DNA of 64,000 bases from CAITWD01 sp963727285 (GTDB lineage Bacteria; Actinomycetota; Thermoleophilia; Miltoncostaeales; Miltoncostaeaceae). The stretch lies in NCBI GenBank assembly GCA_963727285.1, contig CAVSFF010000011.1, forward strand, positions 1 through 64,000, given 5' to 3'. A program made the translations under genes and the position numbers. Shown piece after piece: positions 18,957-27,508 of this stretch. The notes under the pieces were generated by a model, which worked only from the letters and a program-made list of their open reading frames with translations, made no database searches and was not told the DNA's origin. How positions within the stretch are numbered: position 1 is the first letter of the stretch; each line of letters starts with the position of its first letter.

Positions 18957-20639
18957 GTGCCCGACACCGCCGACTGGCTGATCGCCGCGCTCGCCGCCGA
19001 GGGCGTAGAGATCGTGTTCGGCAACCCGGGGTCGACCGAGCTGCCGCTCGTGGATGCGTTCGCCCGCCAGAACCGCGTCCGCTACGTGCTCGGCCTGCAC
19101 GAGATGGCGGTGATGGGCATGGCCGACGGCTACGCCCAGTCGACCGGCCGCATGGCGGTCGTCAACGTCCACGTCCAGCCCGGGCTCGCAAACGCCCTGG
19201 CCGGGATGATCAACGCCCAACGCGCGCGGGTGCCGATGCTCGTGACCGTCGGCCAGCAGGTCACGGGGATGCTGGGCGAGCAGCCCTTCCTCGGCGGCGA
19301 CGTCCTGAGCCCGGCCGCCCCGTTCGCCAAGGGCCTCTGGGAGCCCCACCACCCGGACGAGCTCCCCGCGGTCCTGTCGGCGGCGGTCCGGCTGGCGCGC
19401 ACGCCGCCGCACGGCCCCGTGGTGGTGAGCCTCCCGATGGACGTGCTCGTCTCCGCCGCGCCGGCGACCGCGTATGCCCCGGTGGGCTGGGGGCGGGCCC
19501 CCGAGCCCGAGCCACCCGAAGTGGCGGCGCTGGTGGCGCGGTTGCGCCTGGCCGAGCGACCGGTGATCCTCGTCGGCGACGGTGTGGCGCATGCGGGCGT
19601 TGCCGATCGCGTGGCCGCGCTCGCGGACCGGCTCGGGGCACCGATGCTGACCGAGCCGTGGGCGAGCCGCGTCGCGGTCCACGGCAACCACGCCCTGATG
19701 GCCGGACCGATGCCGATCTTCGGTGCCGACATCCGCGAGCGCCTGGTGCGGTACGACCTGGCCGTGGCGATCGGGATGCCGGCCTTTCGTCTGTTCGGAT
19801 CGAGTCGCGGCCCGACGCTCGATCCCCGCACGGCGATCGTGGTCCTCGACGAGGGGCCCGCCGATCTGTCGGCCGGTGTCGAACCGCTGCTTGCTCTCGA
19901 GGCCGACCTTGCCGCGACCCTCGACGGGGTGCTGGACGCGCTCGGTCCTGCAGACGACGTCAGCCGCCGGCGCCGTGATCGGGCGGTGGCCGCCCGCGCC
20001 GAGGGCCGACGCCGCGCCCGGCGGGCCGTGCCCGTCGGCGGGGGCGAGCGAATCACCTCGGCCGACTTCGCGCGGGCGGTCGCCGCGGCGGTCGGGCCGC
20101 GCGACGTCGTCGTCGACGAGAGCCTCACCTCCGGACGGGCGCTGCGGACGGTGCTGGGCGGGCGCGCGCCGGGGACGTGGTTTGCCCATCGCGGGAGCGC
20201 ACTCGGGTGGGGGCTGCCGGCCGCCGTCGGCGTGGCGATCGCCAACCCGGGGCGCCGGGTGATCTGCACGCACGGTGACGGCAGCATCCTGTTCGGGATC
20301 CACGCCCTGTGGACGGCGGCCCACCTGCACACGCCGCTCGCGGTCGTGATCGCCGACAACGGCGGCTACGAGATCCTGCGCGCCGGGATGGAGGGCATGA
20401 CCGGCCGGCCCGAGGGGGCCTGGGACGGCCTTGCAATCGGCGGGCCGCACCTGGATCTCGCCGCGATCGCGCACGGGTTCGGCGCGAGCGCGGCGTCGGT
20501 CGCCGCGCGCGCGGAGCTCGCGCCCGCGCTGGCGGATCTCATGCTCCGTGCGGCGCACGGGCCCGCGGTGCTGGTCGTGCGCGTCGAGGGCACCTCACCG
20601 GCGATCGGGTACCCGATCGCGCCGGTGCCGGTGCGGTGA
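18957..20639 (+). CDS. ThDP-dependent decarboxylase, benzoylformate decarboxylase-like
   Basis: 560 residues from GTG 18957. FGNPGSTELPLVDAF at the N-terminus corresponds to the catalytic Ser/Glu segment of benzoylformate decarboxylase, and NVHVQPGLANALAGMINAQ to its active-site His70 region. The ThDP/Mg motif is GDGSILFGIHALWTAAHLHT. These enzymes decarboxylate aromatic or branched 2-oxo acids to aldehydes. A role as an oxalyl-CoA, acetolactate or sulfopyruvate-type decarboxylase is less likely, since FAD- and CoA-site features are not seen. The physiological substrate is unknown; no mandelate-pathway genes are nearby. Confidence 0.83.
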   Translation: MPDTADWLIAALAAEGVEIVFGNPGSTELPLVDAFARQNRVRYVLGLHEMAVMGMADGYAQSTGRMAVVNVHVQPGLANALAGMINAQRARVPMLVTVGQQVTGMLGEQPFLGGDVLSPAAPFAKGLWEPHHPDELPAVLSAAVRLARTPPHGPVVVSLPMDVLVSAAPATAYAPVGWGRAPEPEPPEVAALVARLRLAERPVILVGDGVAHAGVADRVAALADRLGAPMLTEPWASRVAVHGNHALMAGPMPIFGADIRERLVRYDLAVAIGMPAFRLFGSSRGPTLDPRTAIVVLDEGPADLSAGVEPLLALEADLAATLDGVLDALGPADDVSRRRRDRAVAARAEGRRRARRAVPVGGGERITSADFARAVAAAVGPRDVVVDESLTSGRALRTVLGGRAPGTWFAHRGSALGWGLPAAVGVAIANPGRRVICTHGDGSILFGIHALWTAAHLHTPLAVVIADNGGYEILRAGMEGMTGRPEGAWDGLAIGGPHLDLAAIAHGFGASAASVAARAELAPALADLMLRAAHGPAVLVVRVEGTSPAIGYPIAPVPVR

Positions 20640-20672
20640 TCGCCTGAGGTCGCCGACGCGGCCGCGTTCCGG

Positions 20673-22050
20673 TCAGTGCACGAGCACCGGCGCGCCGACC
20701 GGCACGGTGTCGGCAAGACGCATCGCCCAGGAGTTGTCGACCCGGATGCAGCCGTGCGAACGCGCCGATCCGAGGGGATCGGCAAGACTGGCCCCGCCGC
20801 GTCCGTGGATGGCGACCCGCCCCGGGCCGCCGCCGTAGTTGTCGAGCACGTTCGAGTGGGCGGTCAGGTGGAGTGCGACCGGACCGAGGAATCCGCCGGG
20901 GTCGGACTGCGGCACGATCGCGGCCACGGCGAAGAGCCCGGTCGGCGTCGGGGTGGATGGCTTTCCGATCACCGCGCGGAACCGGTATTTGAGGTGCCCG
21001 CCATCGAGCACCCGCACCGTCCTGGCGCCGAGGCCGACCACGATGCGCCAGGGAGTCGTCCGCAGATCCGCGTCGGCGGCCGGGATCCATCCGCTGGCGG
21101 TATTCGGCCGGATGTCGAGGCGAACACGGACCCAGAGGCGATGGCGGGCGTCCCGCGCCGCGCCGAGCACCATCAGCGCATCGGGGCCGCCGTCGATGGC
21201 CGACGACGCCCCGAGGCGCGCAACCGGGTGTCCCGTGCCCGGTCCCGAGCGGGCGGTGGCGTTCGCGGTGACCGTGGCGATCCAGGACACACGGGTCGTC
21301 GGCGCGCCCAGCGGCGGCGGCGGCGGGACGGGCCGACGCCCCGGGAACCACACGACCGGCTGCCCGGATCCGTCGCGGAGCCGGTCGACGACCGTGGGCG
21401 TCGCCCAGCAGCCGCAGAACCCGACCAGCCGTGCGCCGTGGCTGCCCGCGGACGCGTGGCGCCAGCCGGACATCGACATCGTCAGGCACGCGACGGGTGC
21501 GCCGGCCAAGCGGACATCGCCGACCGCGAATCCCAGTGCGGTCCTGCGGATCGTCGGGCTGATGGCCACGCGGGTGGCGCCAGCTCGGGTGAGGGCGCCG
21601 CTCGGGGCGCCGCCGATCCCCACGGCCCCGGCGATCACGGTGTGGCAGGCCGAGAGCGATCCCGGCACCGATGCGCCGAATCCCATCGTGAGGGTCCACG
21701 CGAAGTCGCGCACACGGGCGACGCGATTGAGGGGATGGGCAAAGGTGAGGTTGACGCCGACGACGCCGGCACTGTCGTAGGTCGCCCGCACACGACCGAT
21801 GCCGGGGGCGAGCGGTACCCCGGATCGGGTCACCGCAACGCGGGAGGCGTTCGCCGCGGTGACGGCCCCGACATCCGCCCGTGCCTCAGGGGACGCGGCG
21901 ACCGCACAGGCACCGGCGAGCAGCAGCGCGGCCAGCGCCAGACGGCGCGGGGCGCCGGCAGGCGACGGGGATCGTGGTGCGACGGGAATCGGTGTCCTCG
22001 GGGTCCGGTCGGATGGGGCCGCCGGCGATCGTGCCGGAGGGGGATGCCAT
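20673..22050 (-). CDS. Secreted L,D-transpeptidase (YkuD domain)
   Basis: A cell-wall cross-linking enzyme. The catalytic motif HGRGG...SHGCIRVDN (His, then SHGC with the nucleophile Cys) is about 30 residues from the C-terminus, as in YkuD proteins. About 230 preceding residues are beta-rich with VxLTFAHP and repeated hydrophobic strands. The signal peptide (RRLALAALLLAGACAVAAS) is encoded at about 21890-21950 in the same frame as the catalytic part. That frame has no start codon before an upstream stop, so I infer the start at ATG 22050 with one break near 21970. The stop of the upstream lipoate-ligase gene overlaps it by ATGA. It is third in the kgd operon. Confidence 0.82.
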
Positions 22051-22874
22051 CACGTTATCGGTGCGTCCGTCGAATCCTCTGAGGCCGCCGGGTCCGGCGC
22101 GGCCAGCGTGGCGGCGAGCCGGGATTGGCCACCGCGTTCGTCCGGGCGCAGGTCGTCGGGCGTCAACGCGACCCCGACGGCCAGGGTCAGCGCATGCTCG
22201 ACGGCACCGACAACCGCGTCCGCCGTGGCGCCCGGGACCAGGTCGGTCAGGCCGACGACCCGTTCGCCGAGGGCGCGCCTCAGCATCGCAACCGTGGCGT
22301 CGTCGCCCCCGAGGGCGTGCGCGAGCGCGTCCGCATCGAAGCCGAGGGCGATCCCACACTGGAAGACGGTTCCCGTCGCCCGGCGGGCCTGGGCCAGCCC
22401 GACGCACTTGCGCAGATCGGGGGCCAGCACCTCGAACGGCGAGACGCCGCCAAAGCACGCCCGGGCCGCCGCCCGCGACACCGGATCCTGTCGGGCCTGA
22501 AGGCGGCGCGCCTCGGCCAGCGGGACTGACGCGACGGGGGCGCCGAGCGCCGTCAGGCCCGACGCGACCGCCGCGCCGAGCCACGCGTAGGCGCGCGTGA
22601 CGTCGTGCTCGGCGAGCGGGTGCCCGGGTGGGACGACGACGTCAAGGCCAAGGAGATCCCGGTCCCAGAGCACGGGGCCGCCGCCGGAGCGACGCTGCAG
22701 GACGGGGATCCCGTGGTCTGCACACCAGGCGGCATCGATATCGCCGGGGCGGACGCCGCGTCCGACCACGAGGACCGGGGCGGTGACCGTCGACCACGAG
22801 ATGATCGGCGGGTCACCGGGCCCGAGGTGCTCCAGGAGCGCCAGCGGGCGTGCGACCGCATCCGGCCCCGCCAA
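22050..22874 (-). CDS. Lipoate-protein ligase A / octanoyltransferase family protein
   Basis: 274 residues of the BPL_LplA_LipB fold. The motif RRSGGGPVLWDRDLLG is the lipoate-binding RR(S)GGG loop, and DLRKCVGLAQARR stands where the catalytic/adenylate Lys segment (KxxGxAQ) is found. It attaches lipoate or octanoate to lipoyl domains. It begins 28 nt after the stop of kgd, whose product carries two lipoyl domains, so the obvious client is its operon neighbour. LplA-type versus LipM-type chemistry cannot be told from the sequence alone. Confidence 0.83.
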   Translation of the reverse strand: MAGPDAVARPLALLEHLGPGDPPIISWSTVTAPVLVVGRGVRPGDIDAAWCADHGIPVLQRRSGGGPVLWDRDLLGLDVVVPPGHPLAEHDVTRAYAWLGAAVASGLTALGAPVASVPLAEARRLQARQDPVSRAAARACFGGVSPFEVLAPDLRKCVGLAQARRATGTVFQCGIALGFDADALAHALGGDDATVAMLRRALGERVVGLTDLVPGATADAVVGAVEHALTLAVGVALTPDDLRPDERGGQSRLAATLAAPDPAASEDSTDAPIT

Positions 22875-22902
22875 TCCGGCGGGGCCGATGCGGCGCCACG
22901 GT

Positions 22903-25900
22903 TCAGCGCGGGCCGAGGGCAGCCGTCAGGATCCGCTCTTGCTCGGCCTGGTGGGCCTGCGGGTAGCCCTCGCTCGGGCTGGCACGGCGGTCCCGGCCTT
23001 CGTACTCGAGCACCACGCCGTCGGGAAGGACCCGGTCGGTGATGTTCGGCCAGATGAAGTCCCAGGCGCCCATGTTCATCGGCTCCTCCTGGACCCAGAC
23101 GATCCGCTTCAGGTCCGGGTAGCCCGCGAACAGGTCGCGCAGCTCGAACTCCGGGAACGGGTAGAGCATCTCGACCCGGCCGATCGCCAGGTCGCGGCGC
23201 TCGGCGCGATGGGGGCTCGCCTGCAGCTCGTGGTAGATCTTGCCGGAGCAGAGGATCAGCGACTCGACGCCGGCCTTCTCGGTGACCGTCGGATCGTCGA
23301 GCGCGGCATGGAACCAGCCGTTGGCGAGGTCGTCCAGCGACGACGTGGCGGCCTTCAGCCGCAGCAGGCTCTTCGGGGTGAAGATGACCAGTGGGCGCTG
23401 CTTGTCGGTCAGCGCCTGCTTGCGCAGCAGGTGGAAGTACTGGGCGGCCGTCGAGCAGTTGGCGACGCGGATGTTGTCTTCGGCGGCCAGCTGCAGGAAG
23501 CGTTCGATCCGTCCGGAGGAGTGCTCCGGGCCGTTGCCCTCATAGCCGTGCGGCAGGAGGATTGTCAGCCGCGACGTCTCGCCCCACTTGGCGCGTCCCG
23601 ACACGATGAACTGATCGATCATGATCTGGGCGCCGTTGGCGAAGTCGCCGTACTGGGCCTCCCAGACCACGAGCGCCTCCTCGGCGCGGGCCGAGTAGCC
23701 GTACTCGAATCCGAGTGTGGCCGATTCCGACAGCGGGCTGTTGTGGATCTCGAATCCCGCCTTGGCGCCGCGCAGGTGCTTCATCGGGATGTAGGTCCGG
23801 CCCGTGTGCGGGGTCCAGGTCTCGCCGTCGCCGACGTCGTGGAGCTCGAGGTGGCGCTGGCTGAAGGTGCCGCGGGCGACATCCTGTCCGGTAATCCGGA
23901 TCGGGACGCCGTCCTCGGCCAGCAGCGACGCGAGTGCGAGCGACTCGGCGTGCGCCCACGGGATCCCACCCTCGGGACCCATGACCTGGCGCCGGCGCTC
24001 GAGCTGCGGCTTGAGCTTGGAATGGACCGTGAAGCTGTCGGGCACCGTGATCAGTTGCTCGTTGAGGTCCAGGAGCACGTCTTCGGGCACCGCGGTGACG
24101 ATCGGGCTGGCGGTGTTGGTGCGGGGCACGTCGTCGGCCACGATCTCGGTGTGGTTGGACACCGACACGTGTGCGTCGGTCATGCGCTTCTCGGCGTTGG
24201 CGATGACCTCGTCGAAGCGGGCTTCGGTGATGAGCCCCTGCTCGATCAGCTGGCGGCCGAAGATCTTCGAGACCGGCGGGTGCGCCTTGATCGTGCGGCT
24301 CATGACCGGCTGGGTGTAGGCGGGCTCGTCGACCTCGTTGTGGCCGAGGCGGCGGTAGCCGATCAGGTCGATCAGCACGTCGCGGTTGTAGGTGGACCGG
24401 AACGCCACCGCCAAGCGCGCGGCGTGGATGACCGACTCGATGTCGTCGGCGTTCACGTGGATGATCGGGATATCGAAGCCGCGGGCCAGGTCGCTGGCGT
24501 TCTGGGTCGAGCGCGAGTCCTGCGGGTCGGTCGTGAACCCGATCTGGTTGTTGGCGATGATGTGGATCGTGCCGCCGGTCGTGTAGCCGCGCAGGCCCTG
24601 CAGGTTCAGGGTCTCGGCCACGACGCCCTGGCCGGAGAAGGCCGCGTCGCCGTGGATGATGACCGGCACCGCGACGCTGGGGTCGAGGGAGACCTCGGGC
24701 CCGCGGATCGTCTGGCGGGCGCGGGTCGTGCCCTCGGCGACGGCGTTGACCTGCTCGAGGTGGCTCGGGTTGGCGGCCAGGGTGACCGCGACTTCATGGC
24801 CGGTCCGGGTCCGGAAGACGCCCTCGGCGCCGAGGTGGTACTTCACGTCGCCGGCGGTCGTGATGAAGTCGCTGTCCTCCTCATCGACGATGTGCGCCTC
24901 GATGTGGCCTTCGAACTCGCCCAGGATCGACTCGACCGGGCGGCCCACGACGTGGGTGATGAACGAGAGCCGGCCGCGGTGGGCCATGCCGAGCACGACC
25001 TCCTTGGTGCCGATCTCGCCCAGCAGTTCGATGATCTCGTCGGTGAGCGGGACCATCGAGTCCACGCCCTCGATCGAGAAGGTCTTCTGGCCGAGGTACT
25101 GGCGCCGCAGGAAGCGCTCGAAGGCGTCGACCTGGGCCAGGCGCTCGAGGATCTCGATCTTGCGCCCCGGCTCGAGCGGCGCGGCGAGGTCACCGATCTC
25201 GATGTGCTTGCGCCACCAGTGCCGCTGCTCATGCGAGGAGATGTGCTCGACCTCGTAGGCGATGTTGCCGCAGTACGCCTTCTGCAGGTTCGGCAGCGCC
25301 GCCAGGAAGCTGTCGCCGGGCACCTGCAGCCGCAGGACCGACGTCGGGATCTTGGCCATCATCTCGGGCGTCAGGCCGACGCTCGAGGGGTCGAGCGCGG
25401 GATCCCCGGGCGGGCGCGATCCGAGCGGGTCGAGGGTCGCGGCGAGGTGGCCGTGGCTGCGGGTGGCCTTGACCACCGACATCGCCACGCCGACCCAGGC
25501 CATGAGCTCCATCTCGGTGGCGCCGGTGACGACGCCTCCGGCCGGCACGGCGGTCGCGGGTGCGGGTGCGGCCACCGGCGGTGCGACGGCGACGGGCGCC
25601 GCGGCACCGAGGCCGATCGCGGCGCGGACCTGGTCGTAGAACCCGTCGGCGCCTTCCAGGAGGGCGTCGACACGGGCGAGGAACGCCCCCGACTCGGCAC
25701 CCTGGATGACCCGGTGGTCATAGGTCGAGGTCATCGTCATGACCTTCTCGACCCCGAGTTCGCGCAGCTTGTCGCCGGGCACGTTGTGCAGGCCCGGCGG
25801 GTAGGCGATCGATCCGGTCGCGACGATCGTGCCCTGACCGGCCATCAGCCGTGGCACCGAGGCGATCGTGCCGATGCCGCCGGGGTTGGTCAGGGTGATG

Positions 25901-27210
25901 CTCGCCCCGCGCAGCTCGTCCGCGGTAATCCCGCCGGTGCGGGTGCGCTTGACCAGGTCGTCGTAGGCGGCGCGGAAGCCGTCGAAGCCGAGGACGTTGG
26001 CGTCCTTGATCACGGGCACCATCAGGGTGCGGCCGCCGTCCTTGCGCTCGACGTCGACGGCGAGGCCGAGGGAGACGTTCTCGCGCCGCAGGGCGTAGGG
26101 CTTCTTGTCGCGGCGGTCGAACCCCGTGTTCATGTTGGGGATCTCGCTTCCGGCGACGATGATCGCCCAGGCGATCAGGTGCGTAAAGCTGAGTTTCTCG
26201 TTGCGGCCCGCGGCGGCGAGGTCGCCGTTGATCTGCCGGCGCTGGGCGTCCAGCACTGCGACCGACAGGGTCCGGAAGCTGGTCGCGGTCGGGACCTTGA
26301 GCGAGTCGTCCATGTACTGGGCGAGCACCGCGCTCGGGCCCTTGAGCAGCTGACCGTCGTCGCCGGCCGGGGCGGCCTTGGTCGCACCGTTGCCCGACGC
26401 GCTGCCCGCCACGTCCTGCTTGGTGATCATGCCCGCGGGGCCGGTGCCGGTCACCGCGCCGAGGTTGACGCCGCTGGCCGCGGCGAGGCGGCGCGCCACC
26501 GGGGTCGCCGGCGGGCCGCCGGTCGCCTCGGCCGGGCGCACGGCCGGACCGTCGCCCGATACGGGCGCGCCGGCGTCGGCGGCCGGGATGACCGCGTCGG
26601 CGCCGAGGGCCAGGTAACAGATCGGATCGGTGATCGCGAAGGTCTCGCCCTCGGGCACCACGATCTGCGCCAGCACGCCTGCGACGGGCGAGGGGACCGG
26701 GGTGTCGACCTTGTCGGTCGAGATCTCGCAGAGGTCCTCATTTTGGGCGACGGGGTCGCCGGGCTTCTTGTACCACTCGATCACGGTGCCCTCGACGACC
26801 GACTCCATCTCGGGCAGCACGACCGCAAACAGCCCCTCGGGGCCGTTGGCGGCGCTCGCCGGCTGAAGGCTCGGGGCGGGCTCGGCGGCGGCCGGGGGCG
26901 CCTCGGCCGGGGCCGCGGCGGCCGGCGCGGCGGGTGCGGCCGACGGAGTGGCGTTGGGGTCGGTGGAGATCTCCGCGAGGACGGCGCCCACCTCGACGGT
27001 GTCGCCTTCGGCGGCGTGGAGGGCGATCACCGTGCCCCCGAACGGTGCGGGCACCTCGACGTCGACCTTGTCGGTCGTCAGGTCCAGCAGGGTGTCGCCC
27101 GGTGCGACGGTGTCGCCGACGGCGACCCGCCACTCGACGATGGTCCCTTCGGTGACCGACTCACCGAGTTCCGGGAGGATCACCTGCTGGGTATCTGACG
27201 TCGTCGACAC
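22903..27210 (-). CDS. kgd: Single-chain 2-oxoglutarate dehydrogenase E2-E1 (Kgd/SucA type) with two lipoyl domains
   Basis: 1,435 residues, intact. Lipoyl domain 1 has Lys48 in TTDKVDVEV and lipoyl domain 2 has Lys167 in ISTDKVDTPV. An Ala/Pro linker leads to the peripheral subunit-binding domain (about 236-267, ATPVARRLAAASGVNLG) and the succinyltransferase catalytic domain with the STYDHRVIQG active-site block. The E1 ThDP decarboxylase/dehydrogenase domain fills the rest (RHWWRKHIEIG, GMAHRGRLSFITHV, GDAAFSGQGVVAETLN, NNQIGFTT). Mycobacterial Kgd/OdhA proteins lack lipoyl and subunit-binding domains and are about 1,230 residues. I place the start at GTG 27210 because GGAG lies 6 nt upstream; TTG 27222 is an alternative. 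A lipoate ligase follows. Confidence 0.93.
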   Translation of the reverse strand: MSTTSDTQQVILPELGESVTEGTIVEWRVAVGDTVAPGDTLLDLTTDKVDVEVPAPFGGTVIALHAAEGDTVEVGAVLAEISTDPNATPSAAPAAPAAAAPAEAPPAAAEPAPSLQPASAANGPEGLFAVVLPEMESVVEGTVIEWYKKPGDPVAQNEDLCEISTDKVDTPVPSPVAGVLAQIVVPEGETFAITDPICYLALGADAVIPAADAGAPVSGDGPAVRPAEATGGPPATPVARRLAAASGVNLGAVTGTGPAGMITKQDVAGSASGNGATKAAPAGDDGQLLKGPSAVLAQYMDDSLKVPTATSFRTLSVAVLDAQRRQINGDLAAAGRNEKLSFTHLIAWAIIVAGSEIPNMNTGFDRRDKKPYALRRENVSLGLAVDVERKDGGRTLMVPVIKDANVLGFDGFRAAYDDLVKRTRTGGITADELRGASITLTNPGGIGTIASVPRLMAGQGTIVATGSIAYPPGLHNVPGDKLRELGVEKVMTMTSTYDHRVIQGAESGAFLARVDALLEGADGFYDQVRAAIGLGAAAPVAVAPPVAAPAPATAVPAGGVVTGATEMELMAWVGVAMSVVKATRSHGHLAATLDPLGSRPPGDPALDPSSVGLTPEMMAKIPTSVLRLQVPGDSFLAALPNLQKAYCGNIAYEVEHISSHEQRHWWRKHIEIGDLAAPLEPGRKIEILERLAQVDAFERFLRRQYLGQKTFSIEGVDSMVPLTDEIIELLGEIGTKEVVLGMAHRGRLSFITHVVGRPVESILGEFEGHIEAHIVDEEDSDFITTAGDVKYHLGAEGVFRTRTGHEVAVTLAANPSHLEQVNAVAEGTTRARQTIRGPEVSLDPSVAVPVIIHGDAAFSGQGVVAETLNLQGLRGYTTGGTIHIIANNQIGFTTDPQDSRSTQNASDLARGFDIPIIHVNADDIESVIHAARLAVAFRSTYNRDVLIDLIGYRRLGHNEVDEPAYTQPVMSRTIKAHPPVSKIFGRQLIEQGLITEARFDEVIANAEKRMTDAHVSVSNHTEIVADDVPRTNTASPIVTAVPEDVLLDLNEQLITVPDSFTVHSKLKPQLERRRQVMGPEGGIPWAHAESLALASLLAEDGVPIRITGQDVARGTFSQRHLELHDVGDGETWTPHTGRTYIPMKHLRGAKAGFEIHNSPLSESATLGFEYGYSARAEEALVVWEAQYGDFANGAQIMIDQFIVSGRAKWGETSRLTILLPHGYEGNGPEHSSGRIERFLQLAAEDNIRVANCSTAAQYFHLLRKQALTDKQRPLVIFTPKSLLRLKAATSSLDDLANGWFHAALDDPTVTEKAGVESLILCSGKIYHELQASPHRAERRDLAIGRVEMLYPFPEFELRDLFAGYPDLKRIVWVQEEPMNMGAWDFIWPNITDRVLPDGVVLEYEGRDRRASPSEGYPQAHQAEQERILTAALGPR

Positions 27211-27448
27211 GCGTCGCTCCAATATGTCTCGTGCTGTTCGCGAATGCTTCTTCGCCCAGGGGCAGCTACGCGCCGTGGGGCCGCATTCCTGCGCTGTTCA
27301 ATGATGCCGATCTTACGCCGACCGGGCCCGCGGCCGCTGCGCCGGATGACTCCGGCACCCCGTGGCGGACGACCCCATCCATTCGGCGGACGACCTCTTG
27401 GACGATATCCCCGCCCGGCGCAAAATCGGCGAACGGCACCTGACGTTT

Positions 27449-27504
27449 CGCACCGGCGCCCCCGGATCGTCCCGCGCCGGGGCGTGATCCGGGGTGCCGG
27501 TGCG
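27449..27504 (-). terminator. Long hairpin after the DUF11 protein gene
   Basis: Arms at 27449-27468 and 27486-27504 (CGCACCGGC...GGATC against GATCC...GCCGGTGCG) pair over about 19 bp with one bulge and one mismatch. A smaller GC hairpin fits in the loop. It begins 5 nt past the stop at 27509 of the minus-strand DUF11 gene, so it is most likely its terminator. The rest of the 27211-27508 gap holds the kgd promoter region; I see no gene there. Confidence 0.6.
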
Positions 27505-27508
27505 AGGC

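Noticed and set aside
22597..27198. Very long plus-strand open frame (over 1,500 codons) opposite kgd
   Set aside because: It mirrors the codon structure of the intact kgd gene. Its protein is low-complexity Arg/Gly/Asp-rich with no domain; such antisense frames are usual in GC-rich genomes.
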